Shown here one piece after another: positions 18,083 to 24,799 of a stretch of 64,000 nt of DNA. The stretch's first letter is position 1, and every line of letters begins with the position of its first letter. The position numbers were made by a program, and so were the translations under genes. The DNA comes from UBA8231 sp036011085 (GTDB lineage: Bacteria; Latescibacterota; UBA2968; UBA8231), in the NCBI GenBank assembly GCA_036011085.1, contig DASCMS010000044.1, positions 1 to 64,000 on the forward strand, in the 5' to 3' direction. Under the pieces are notes generated by a model, which worked only from the letters and a program-made list of their open reading frames with translations, was not told the DNA's origin and ran no database searches.

Positions 18083-18111
18083 AGTATATTTGCCGAGTTG
18101 AACTTGGTCAA
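18083..18111 (-). promoter_or_regulatory. Sigma-70-type promoter of the imuB operon
   Basis: On the minus strand TTGACC (18106-18111) and TATACT (18083-18088) are separated by exactly 17 bases, giving five matches out of six at each hexamer. Transcription would start at about 18076, within the inverted-repeat operator, leaving a short leader before the imuB ATG at 18050. Confidence 0.75.
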
Positions 18112-18299
18112 GGAATCGGCAAGAAAGACCGGTTGCCACGGTACCGGCATCATCCTATTGTCAGGTTGGTGCTGCGAGGGTGCCGCCAGTCCGCGGAAAG
18201 GGCCGTGCCCACCTCGGTTCATACATCCGGTTCCAACACGAACCTTCTTTTCTGCCCAGCCATGCGGACGACGGGCAATTCTCGAAAGGAAGGTCTCTT

Positions 18300-19340
18300 G
18301 TGACCACCTCTCTGCCCCTCCGTCCCAACCTCGAGCAGTATCAGAAGCAGGCCAAAGAACTGCTTCGCGCCGCCATCGCCGGTGACGCAACCGAGCTCGA
18401 TCGCATCGAGCAGCAGCGTTCGCGCAAGGACGGTCCTGTGCTGGCTGATGCCCAGCTCGCCATCGCCCGTGAACACGGCATCGCCAGCTGGACCCGCTTC
18501 AAACGGGTGGTCGAGCTGATCGAACCCTTTCGCGAAGCGCTGTATCCCGGCGACGCTGACGCCGTCCGTACGCTCCTGGACGAAGCACCGGAACTTGCCA
18601 TCTGTGAGCCCTGGCCCAACGCACCGGGATACAAACCGATCGAAGGTGTGTCATCAGGGTGTGTCTGGCACCGTCCGCAGCAGATACAGGTGGCGGGTAT
18701 GCTCGCCGACGCCGGCGCCCCAATTGACATCACCATTGCCGCACGCGCAGGTCTGGTGGACCGCGTGCGCCAGATGCTCGACAACGATCCTTCCCTGATC
18801 AGCGACTGCGACAAGGCGGGACGAACCGCCATGTACCGCGCCGGTTGTGTATACGGGACCTTTCCCGAGGGAGAGGCGATCGTCGATCTGCTGCTGGAGC
18901 GGGGAGCGGAGTTAGATTTCTTCGTCGCCTGCATTTTCGCCATGCTGGAGGAAGTGGAAGGTGTGCTGAACGAGGATGCCTCGTGGGCCACACGCGTCGA
19001 TGCCGACGGCATGACCTGTCTGCACCGGGCCGTGAGACCACGACGACATGACGGGCCGAAGAAGCCGACGGCCGTCACCAGGCGGCTGCTGGAGGCGGGA
19101 GCAGATGTCCATGCACGGAACCCGCAAGAGGAGCAGATGCAGCCGATCCACCACTGCGGCGAGTGGTCGGCCTGTACCGAACAGGTCGACCTGCTGCTCG
19201 AACACGGGGCGGACATCAACGCCCTGGCGGAGAATGGCTGGACGCCACTGGATTATGCTATGGACCGGGGCCGCAAGGAGATGATGAACAGTCTGGAGGC
19301 CCGCGGTGGGTCTGTGTCAGGGAAGCGGGACGACTCGTAG
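18300..19340 (+). CDS. Ankyrin-repeat protein
   Basis: The 346-residue protein has no signal peptide. It begins TTSLPLRPNLEQYQKQAKE, an N-terminal helix segment recurrent in bacterial ankyrin proteins, and then carries about five or six ankyrin-like units, e.g. AARAGLVDRVRQMLDNDPSL, EAIVDLLLERGAELDFFVAC, RRLLEAGADVHARNPQEEQM and VDLLLEHGADINALAENGWT. Ankyrin units mediate protein-protein contacts; no enzymatic domain is seen. GTG 18300 is chosen because GGAAGG lies just upstream and family similarity begins there; the in-frame extension to 18180 is not family-like. It diverges from imuB across a 250-base region. The partner is unknown. Confidence 0.85.
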   Translation: MTTSLPLRPNLEQYQKQAKELLRAAIAGDATELDRIEQQRSRKDGPVLADAQLAIAREHGIASWTRFKRVVELIEPFREALYPGDADAVRTLLDEAPELAICEPWPNAPGYKPIEGVSSGCVWHRPQQIQVAGMLADAGAPIDITIAARAGLVDRVRQMLDNDPSLISDCDKAGRTAMYRAGCVYGTFPEGEAIVDLLLERGAELDFFVACIFAMLEEVEGVLNEDASWATRVDADGMTCLHRAVRPRRHDGPKKPTAVTRRLLEAGADVHARNPQEEQMQPIHHCGEWSACTEQVDLLLEHGADINALAENGWTPLDYAMDRGRKEMMNSLEARGGSVSGKRDDS

Positions 19341-19384
19341 CGAGTATCGAGACGGGTGTCCCGAGGACGGCCACCCGGTTATTG

Positions 19385-19747
19385 CTACGGTATTTCGAGG
19401 GGAGTCAGGGCCTCGATCTCAGCGGCTTTGTCGCTGCGCATGGCGTGCCACAGATCCCAGTCACTCTGCAGGCCCAGCCAGAAATCGGCAGGCATACCGA
19501 GGAGGCGCGCCAGTCGCAGTGCGGTGTCAGGCGTCACTGACCGTCTCCCCTTGATGATCTCGTTGAGGCGAGGGAAGGACACACCGAGGTGCGCGGCGAA
19601 AGCCGTCTGTGTCAGGCCCAGCGGGTCGAGGAACTCGGCTCGCAGCATTTGGCCCGGATGGGTGGGCGGGCGATCGGTTGGCAGCCGGCGCGAGATGAGC
19701 CGGGCGGAACGCTCAGTGGTAGTCGGTGATTTCGACTTCGTAGGCAT
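19385..19747 (-). CDS. higA: HigA-family antitoxin, apparently without its toxin gene
   Basis: The 120-residue protein is an XRE/HigA-type helix-turn-helix protein: THPGQMLRAEFLDPLGLTQT opens the domain, AFAAHLGVSFPRLNEIIKG is the HTH, and RRSVTPDTALRLARLLGMP with FWLGLQSDWDLWHA completes the signature. HigA normally neutralises the HigB mRNA-cleaving toxin and represses its own operon. The ATG is preceded by GGGAGG. The upstream space to 19897 is only about 150 bases, too short for a roughly 90-residue HigB, and I find no HigB-like frame downstream. The 30-residue N-terminal extension rich in Arg and Thr is longer than usual. It may be an orphan regulator or a decayed module. Confidence 0.85.
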   Translation of the reverse strand: MPTKSKSPTTTERSARLISRRLPTDRPPTHPGQMLRAEFLDPLGLTQTAFAAHLGVSFPRLNEIIKGRRSVTPDTALRLARLLGMPADFWLGLQSDWDLWHAMRSDKAAEIEALTPLEIP

Positions 19748-19896
19748 GGCCGTCCTCCCAACGGAAACAGATACGATACTACTGATGGCTCGGAATTCGT
19801 GTCAATCTGAAACTACCGGACGGCCGGGCGTGCAATCAAAACCACCCTTCCTTCGTTACAGGGATGACACCATCACCTCAAACGAAGGATCATCCC

Positions 19897-20304
19897 ATGC
19901 GTATCATCATAGTGCTGGGTCTGGCCGCCCTGCTGCAGACCACCGGCGTCCAGGCTGCCGACGACCCCAATATCCCCAAGGAGCGCAAGGCCGTCGTGCA
20001 ACAGGCCATGACGGCCTTTATTGACGCCAACCAGGTGGACGACCATTTCGTTATCTACGACGCCGTGGAGGGCAAGCTGTTGCGTCTGCGTCTTGCCGAA
20101 CTGCATGCCGGTGTGGTGAAGAAGGGCGAGTTCTATGTCAGCTGCGCCGACTTCACCGATGGCGCGGACAATCCCGTGGATGTCGATTTTCTCGTTGGAG
20201 GCAAGGGCGAAAACCTCAAGGTCCTGGAGGGTGTAGTGCACAAGGTGGCCGGCAAGAAACGTCCCTATCACGTCGAAGAGATGCCCACCGGATCGGACGA
20301 TTGA
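19897..20304 (+). CDS. Small exported protein of unknown function
   Basis: The 135-residue protein has a short signal peptide (MRIIIVLGLAALLQTTGVQA, likely cut before ADDPN). The mature part is mixed alpha/beta, with DDHFVIYDAVEGKLLRLRL, KKGEFYVSCADFTDG and VDVDFLVGG as the most distinctive stretches. It resembles small exported proteins I have seen without an assigned function, and I give none. ATG 19897 follows GAAGGA at good spacing; upstream in-frame codons do not encode a signal peptide. Its stop overlaps the TTG start of the sigma factor gene by four bases, so it is the first gene of a coupled sigma/anti-sigma/LanC-like set and may be a sensed or regulated envelope component. Confidence 0.7.
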   Translation: MRIIIVLGLAALLQTTGVQAADDPNIPKERKAVVQQAMTAFIDANQVDDHFVIYDAVEGKLLRLRLAELHAGVVKKGEFYVSCADFTDGADNPVDVDFLVGGKGENLKVLEGVVHKVAGKKRPYHVEEMPTGSDD

Positions 20305-20753
20305 GAGAGTTGATCCAGGCGGGATACGGGTACGCCCTGTCCCTGACCCACACGGCGGCCGACGCCGAAGACCTCGTGCATGAGGCCTGGTTGCGTCTGG
20401 CCCGCCGTGGGGATCGCCACCCGGATCGACCGCTGTTGTTCACCACGATCCGTCATCTCTATATCGACACCTGGCGGCGGCAGCAGAAAGTGTCCTTCGA
20501 GCCCTTCGAAGAAGAGACTCATCCGGCGACGGTGCCGCTGGAAGACGAGCACCTGAATCACATCGACCTGCAGCAGGGGCTGGCACAGCTGCGGCCAGAT
20601 GAACGTGAAGCCATCTACCTGCAGGCCGTGCAGGGATACACCGCCGCGGAAGCCGCCCGCCTGATGGACATACCGCGTGGAACCGTGCTCAGTCTCATCC
20701 ATCGCGGCAAGCAACGGCTGCGCCGCATTCTCGCTGTTTCGGAGGCCCGATGA
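20301..20753 (+). CDS. ECF-type RNA polymerase sigma factor
   Basis: The 150-residue protein is a short sigma-70 of the extracytoplasmic-function class, directing RNA polymerase to stress promoters. Region 2 is seen in AADAEDLVHEAWLRLARRGD and LFTTIRHLYIDTWRRQQKV; region 4 in LRPDEREAIYLQAVQGYTAA and DIPRGTVLSLIHRGKQRLR. It starts at TTG 20301, overlapping the stop of the exported-protein gene, and its stop overlaps the next ATG (ATGA), which is typical of a sigma and anti-sigma pair. Residues before region 2 are few, so the usual N-terminal helix is shortened. The target promoter is not identified in the window. Confidence 0.88.
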   Translation: MRELIQAGYGYALSLTHTAADAEDLVHEAWLRLARRGDRHPDRPLLFTTIRHLYIDTWRRQQKVSFEPFEEETHPATVPLEDEHLNHIDLQQGLAQLRPDEREAIYLQAVQGYTAAEAARLMDIPRGTVLSLIHRGKQRLRRILAVSEAR

Positions 20754-21313
20754 GCGAAGATCCGCAACTCGACCAGGCTCTGAGCCGCCACTACGAGGCG
20801 CAACGACTCAGCGATAGGCGGGTGGTGCGCATCCTCGACGAGGGGCGCGCCGCGATTCGCCGGCGCTGGCGCCCCGCGTGGTTGACCGGTGTTGCCGCCA
20901 CGTTGCTGATCGGTCTGGGCGGTCTGCACATGCAGCAGCAGCGGGCCGATCTGCGTCAGGCCGTGCTGGCCGAAGTCGCCATGAATCACCACAAGAATCT
21001 GCAGGTCGAGGTCCTGGCCACCAGCTACGCCAACATCGCCCGGGCTCTGGATCGCGCGGAGTTTTCCCTGGAGCCGGCGCCACCGATTCGCGGCGCCCGA
21101 CTGACCGGCGGCCGCTACTGCTCCATTCAGGGCAACCTGGCGGCGCTGCTCAAGCTGCAGGTCGACGGCGTCCGTCACACGCTCTACGTCACATCAGTGA
21201 CTGACAAGCTGGCGGGTCTCACACCCTTTGAGGCAGGCCACGACGGGGTGGACGTGCGGCTGTGGACGGAGGGGGATCGCTTCTTCGCCCTGGCGGCAGA
21301 CGGTGACCGGTAG
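20750..21313 (+). CDS. Probable membrane anti-sigma factor
   Basis: The 187-residue protein has a cytosolic N-terminal part of about 45 residues, one transmembrane segment (WLTGVAATLLIGLGGLHM) and a periplasmic C-terminal part with a coiled, Ala-rich helix (LRQAVLAEVAMNHHKNLQVE). That layout and its four-base overlap with the ECF sigma gene are standard for a membrane anti-sigma factor that holds the sigma factor until an envelope signal appears. It lacks the HxxxCxxC zinc motif of ZAS anti-sigma factors. The C-terminal domain (GGRYCSIQGNLAALLKLQ, LYVTSVTDK) resembles sensor parts of some anti-sigma proteins but I cannot name it. Binding to the sigma factor is inferred from position. Confidence 0.7.
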   Translation: MSEDPQLDQALSRHYEAQRLSDRRVVRILDEGRAAIRRRWRPAWLTGVAATLLIGLGGLHMQQQRADLRQAVLAEVAMNHHKNLQVEVLATSYANIARALDRAEFSLEPAPPIRGARLTGGRYCSIQGNLAALLKLQVDGVRHTLYVTSVTDKLAGLTPFEAGHDGVDVRLWTEGDRFFALAADGDR

Positions 21314-21323
21314 GAGACAACGC

Positions 21324-22487
21324 ATGACATCCGCCGTGGAAGGCGCCCATTCCATATACCGTTTCATTGAGCGCACCATGGAACGTACACCCGAAGGTGC
21401 GCGCTGGCAGACGATCGACTACGGCAATCAGCCGCAGTACAGCTACCAGGCCTTCAACGGGTGCGGAGGCATCGGCATCTTCCTCGCGGAGTACGGCCGG
21501 CAGACCGGGAACGAGGCCGCCTTGGAGCTGGCTGCCGAGGCGAATCTCTGGTGCTCGACTGTCGAGCTCGAAGGGTACGAGAGGGGGCTGCTGGTAGGGA
21601 GGACAGGCCCCGCCCTGTCCTGGTTGTACCTGTCGAAGGTCACCGGTGAGCCGCCATCCGAGCACTGCCACATCAACGCCCAGACCATTCTGTGCGAAGA
21701 CCCCGGCCCGTTCACCGACCTGATGGGGGGCGCCGCCTCCAACGGATTCTACCTGTTGCGTCTATGGCAGGCCACCGATGAGAGCCGCTACCTCGACGGC
21801 GCCCGGCGCAACGGTGCCTGGCTGTGCGATCAACTGACCCGCGACGACGAGGGCTGTCACTGCCTGTGCCGACCTGACGGAGAGTTCGGCGATCGTCCCT
21901 TTCTCGGTGCGGCCCACGGCATCAGCGGTGTCGCTCATTTCCTGTTGCTGCTGCACGCGGCGACTGGCGAAAGCACCTGGGCCGACGCCGCCCGGGACCT
22001 CCTGGAGACACTGGAAAGCCAGGCCATTCCCGCCAGAGGTGGTCTCAACTGGGCACCCATGTTGGGAGAGACGGAACTGAACCGCTGCCAGTGGAGCCAC
22101 GGTGCCCCCGGCATCGGCATCGTGTTTCTCAGGGCGGCGCAGATTCTTGGGGTGCCCGCCTACCGCGACATTGCCAGGCAGGCGGGTGAGGCCACACATG
22201 CCTACGGGGATTTCCGCCAGAACATCACCCAGTGTACCGGCCTGTCCGGGGGCGCTGAGCTCTTCGTCGAACTCTACCGTGACACTGACGACGACCTGTG
22301 GCTGACACGCGCCGAGGAGTTCGCCGACATGGCGATGCCGTACCGCGCTGAACTGCCAGAGGGCGACGCCTGGCCCACAGACGAGCCCGGTCTGTACTCC
22401 GCCGACTTCATGTACGGCGCCGCCGGACTCGGCCACTTCTTTCTGCGGTTGCAGCAACCCCGGGACGTGGCGATGCCCTACATGTAA
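21324..22487 (+). CDS. LanC-like protein lacking two zinc ligands
   Basis: The 387-residue protein has the alpha/alpha-barrel repeats of the lanthionine-cyclase-like superfamily: FNGCGGIGIFLAEYGRQTG, LVGRTGPALSWLYL, FLGAAHGISGVAHFLLLL, WSHGAPGIGIVFLRAAQ, CTGLSGGAELFVEL and FMYGAAGLGHFFLRL. In active LanC enzymes zinc is held by Cys of WC(Y/H)G and Cys-His of CHG. Here the first is Ser (W257-S258-H259-G260) and the second motif is C304-T305-G306, so two of three ligands are gone. There is no lanthipeptide precursor or LanB/LanM-like dehydratase nearby. ATG 21324 follows TAGGAG ten bases after the anti-sigma stop, so it belongs to the sigma-factor operon. I expect a binding or non-zinc role, not cyclisation. 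Confidence 0.75.
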   Translation: MTSAVEGAHSIYRFIERTMERTPEGARWQTIDYGNQPQYSYQAFNGCGGIGIFLAEYGRQTGNEAALELAAEANLWCSTVELEGYERGLLVGRTGPALSWLYLSKVTGEPPSEHCHINAQTILCEDPGPFTDLMGGAASNGFYLLRLWQATDESRYLDGARRNGAWLCDQLTRDDEGCHCLCRPDGEFGDRPFLGAAHGISGVAHFLLLLHAATGESTWADAARDLLETLESQAIPARGGLNWAPMLGETELNRCQWSHGAPGIGIVFLRAAQILGVPAYRDIARQAGEATHAYGDFRQNITQCTGLSGGAELFVELYRDTDDDLWLTRAEEFADMAMPYRAELPEGDAWPTDEPGLYSADFMYGAAGLGHFFLRLQQPRDVAMPYM

Positions 22488-22493
22488 TCGGAG

Positions 22494-23282
22494 TCAGGTG
22501 ACTGTCGGCCATGCACCCCGGATGCTGCCGTGGTGACGGGTCAGGTCGCTGAAATCCCCGGATGCCGGATCGGGCGTGACAGGTCTCTGTTCGGCGTCGA
22601 GATACAGGCTGCCGACCTCATCCGGCGGCAGCGCCTCCACCAACCGACGGGCGTCTTCGAGGGCCTTGAGCCACCTCTTCTTGAGTGACGTCAGATCGAG
22701 GGGGGCCTGCAGACTGAGGCGATCCACATCGGCCTGCGTATAGGCCACGTGCCGCCCTGCCTGCTCCAGCAGGAATCCTGGCGTGAAACCAGGGTCCTTG
22801 CCACAGGCTGCCCATGCCAGGGCGCCCAGTTGCAGGTGCGTGTCGTGCAGATGCAGGGTGTCGACGAAGTCACGGATCTCCTGTCGTCCGGCCAGTGCCA
22901 GAATCTTATTCACCGCTGCATCGGTGGGGTGCAGACAGTACCCACACTGGTCGTCTTCCTGCACGGGAAAGAAGCGGAAGGCACTGTCCTGAGCCCACTC
23001 GATCCTTAGCTGTTGTCCTTCTGCGGACAGGACCGCACGATAAAACGCAGGGGTGCGCAGCAGCCAACTGAGATCGTAGCCGGCATCGCCGAGAGTCGCA
23101 GCGTCTGTCTCGGCACACAACGCCACGCTCTCGGCAAGATCGTGGAACAGGTCAAGATCCTGGGAGAAGCGCGGAGTGTCGCTGCCGCGGTGAAGGACCG
23201 TGGCACCGGCAAGGTAGCTCTCGGGGCTGCGGTTGGCGGCGATGGCCTTGAGCACCCGTGTCTGAATACCTGTCAGCGGCAT
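22494..23282 (-). CDS. AbiEii/AbiGii-type nucleotidyltransferase-fold protein
   Basis: The 262-residue protein carries the nucleotidyltransferase core used by the AbiEii toxin family: YLAGATVLHRGSDTPRFSQD followed by LDLFHD, giving the DLD metal-binding pair, and a downstream helical domain. AbiEii proteins are toxin-like enzymes that act on RNA or nucleotides and are paired with an antitoxin. A later stretch, LHPTDAAVNKILALAGRQEI, fits the family's conserved region. ATG 23282 is chosen because MPLTGIQTRVLKAIAA opens the domain; longer in-frame extensions are Arg-rich and unlike the family. Its start overlaps the end of the small upstream gene by ten bases. Toxic activity is not shown by the sequence. 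Confidence 0.75.
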   Translation of the reverse strand: MPLTGIQTRVLKAIAANRSPESYLAGATVLHRGSDTPRFSQDLDLFHDLAESVALCAETDAATLGDAGYDLSWLLRTPAFYRAVLSAEGQQLRIEWAQDSAFRFFPVQEDDQCGYCLHPTDAAVNKILALAGRQEIRDFVDTLHLHDTHLQLGALAWAACGKDPGFTPGFLLEQAGRHVAYTQADVDRLSLQAPLDLTSLKKRWLKALEDARRLVEALPPDEVGSLYLDAEQRPVTPDPASGDFSDLTRHHGSIRGAWPTVT

Positions 23283-23548
23283 AGTCTGGCGGCGAGGATG
23301 AATCCCCGTCTTCCTCCGTGCTGACGCAGGCCGCGCACGACTTCGGGCACGTCCGCCAGGGCGATCTTCATGTCGGGTCGCATGTACCAGAAACACTGAG
23401 CGTGAAATTCGCGGAAAGCACGGCGGGCTTCACGGACCCTGACCATGTTGCGTGCGTCCTCGGGCGAAAGGCGGCGACGGCTCTTTCTACCGCCTTCGCG
23501 TCCGATCTTTGCCAGGTACGCGCTGATATCTGGTGGAGATGTCTGCAT
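23273..23548 (-). CDS. Small basic partner of the AbiEii-like protein
   Basis: The 91-residue protein has no signal peptide. It reads ISAYLAKIGREGGRKSRRR, then a helix LSPEDARNMVRVREARRAFR, then FHAQCFWYMRPDMKIALAD. I recall similar small proteins directly before nucleotidyltransferase-fold genes, so an antitoxin or accessory role is likely, but it has no AbiEi/winged-helix signature I can see. ATG 23548 (MQTSPPDIS) is chosen; an ATG at 23569 lies in a palindrome and would add seven residues. It overlaps the AbiEii-like start by ten bases, meaning coupled translation. Confidence 0.6.
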   Translation of the reverse strand: MQTSPPDISAYLAKIGREGGRKSRRRLSPEDARNMVRVREARRAFREFHAQCFWYMRPDMKIALADVPEVVRGLRQHGGRRGFILAARLCR

Positions 23549-23566
23549 TCCGAAACTTGCATCTAT

Positions 23567-23581
23567 CATAAGCCGGTTATG
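23567..23581. promoter_or_regulatory. Short palindrome upstream of the AbiEii-like module
   Basis: CATAAGCCGGTTATG is a 15-base palindrome with six of seven pairs matching, 18 bases upstream of the module's first ATG (23548) and in the gap toward the divergent peptidase gene. A small DNA-binding partner could use it for autoregulation; this is inference from symmetry and position. Confidence 0.35.
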
Positions 23582-23648
23582 ATCAGAAATCAAGTGGTCT
23601 CTTCTCAGGTCACTATCTTGATCAGCAACCAGGAGGATAGAACGCCGC

Positions 23649-24737
23649 ATGGCCACTGTGACAACGAACAATCTCGCGAAGCTGCAGGATCACATTTCAT
23701 CGAGGGATCTTGCCGCGGTGCTCGTCACCGACATGACCAACGTCAGGTGGCTGACCGGGTTCAGCGGCTCCTTCGCCATGGTCATCGCAACCGGTGACGA
23801 TGGCCTGCTGCTGACGGACAGTCGCTACCGGATTCAGGCAGCGGAGCAGGTCAAGGTCTGCGAGAGCCATGCCTTTTCCCGGCCGACGACGACAACGCAG
23901 TTCCTCGCCGAGCAGTTGCGGGGATTTGGGATCCAGCAGGTCGGTGTCGACGAGGACCACGTCACGCTGGGCCAGCTGCGCAGTTGGCAGGCGGAAGCAA
24001 CCGATGTGGACTTTGTCGCACAGCGCGATGCCTGTACCGATCTGCGGATGATCAAGTCGGAAGCCGAGCTGTCGATCCTGCGCCGGGCGTGTGACCTCGC
24101 CGACCGCTGTATGCAACACGTTGTCGACAGGGTGGCCGCGGGCAGAACAGAGAGGCAGCTGCTGATGGCGATCCATCAGTTTCTGCTCGAAAACAACTCG
24201 GCGCCGTCCTTCGAACCGATCGTCGTCAGTGGTCCTCGCAGTGCCCGACCCCATGGCGCCGCCAGCGATCGGAAGCTGGAGTCGGGCGACTTCCTGACTT
24301 TCGATCTGGGTGCCGTGGTCGACGGCTACTGCAGCGATATCACCCGAACCGTCGTCGTCGGCAAGGCGACCCAACGGCACCGGGAGGTGTATGAGCATGT
24401 GCTGGCCGCCGAGGAAGCCTGCATCGCACAGTGCGTTGCCGGCGCCGAGGGAAAGGAGCTGGACCGGCTCACCCGCGAGATTCTCGACCGTGGCGATCTC
24501 TCTCGATACTTCACGCACGGCCTGGGCCATGGACTCGGTACGCTCGTACACGACAGCGGCCGTCTCAGTTCGACGGAGGACCAGGTACTGGAAGCTGGTC
24601 AGGTCTGGACCATCGAGCCGGGCGTATACATCGAGGGGTTCGGCGGGGTCCGCATCGAAGATGACATCGTCGTCACCGAAGGCGAACCTGAAGTGCTGAC
24701 GCACTTCCCGAAACAGCTGCTCGAGCTGCAGGGCTGA
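23649..24737 (+). CDS. Xaa-Pro peptidase, M24 metallopeptidase family
   Basis: The 362-residue protein is a pita-bread M24 peptidase that removes N-terminal residues before proline or cleaves Xaa-Pro dipeptides in the cytosol, using two metal ions. The creatinase-like N-terminal domain (1-130) includes VRWLTGFSGSFAMVIATG. The metal ligands are visible in the C-terminal domain: D219 and D230 in TFDLGAVVDGYCSDITRT, H294 in HGLGHGLG, E323 in WTIEPGVYIEG and E337 in GGVRIEDD. All five are present, so it should be active. ATG 23649 is preceded by AGGAGG. Its stop TGA shares one base with an ATG of the next frame, but the next gene probably starts at 24800. Confidence 0.92.
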   Translation: MATVTTNNLAKLQDHISSRDLAAVLVTDMTNVRWLTGFSGSFAMVIATGDDGLLLTDSRYRIQAAEQVKVCESHAFSRPTTTTQFLAEQLRGFGIQQVGVDEDHVTLGQLRSWQAEATDVDFVAQRDACTDLRMIKSEAELSILRRACDLADRCMQHVVDRVAAGRTERQLLMAIHQFLLENNSAPSFEPIVVSGPRSARPHGAASDRKLESGDFLTFDLGAVVDGYCSDITRTVVVGKATQRHREVYEHVLAAEEACIAQCVAGAEGKELDRLTREILDRGDLSRYFTHGLGHGLGTLVHDSGRLSSTEDQVLEAGQVWTIEPGVYIEGFGGVRIEDDIVVTEGEPEVLTHFPKQLLELQG

Positions 24738-24799
24738 TGATTCCGATCATGTCCGCGAGAAGACTGCCTATCAATCCTACTTGTATGAAGAGGCGCACC

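Noticed and set aside
18180..18299. A 40-residue N-terminal extension of the ankyrin protein
   Set aside because: The residues are not family-like, and GTG 18300 has a good ribosome binding site and the conserved protein start.
19748..19896. A hidden HigB toxin gene before higA
   Set aside because: The gap is about 150 bases, shorter than the roughly 270 needed, and no HigB-like residues appear in any frame.
21324..22487. A lanthipeptide biosynthesis cluster
   Set aside because: No precursor peptide, dehydratase, protease or exporter gene nearby, and the LanC-like protein lacks two zinc ligands.
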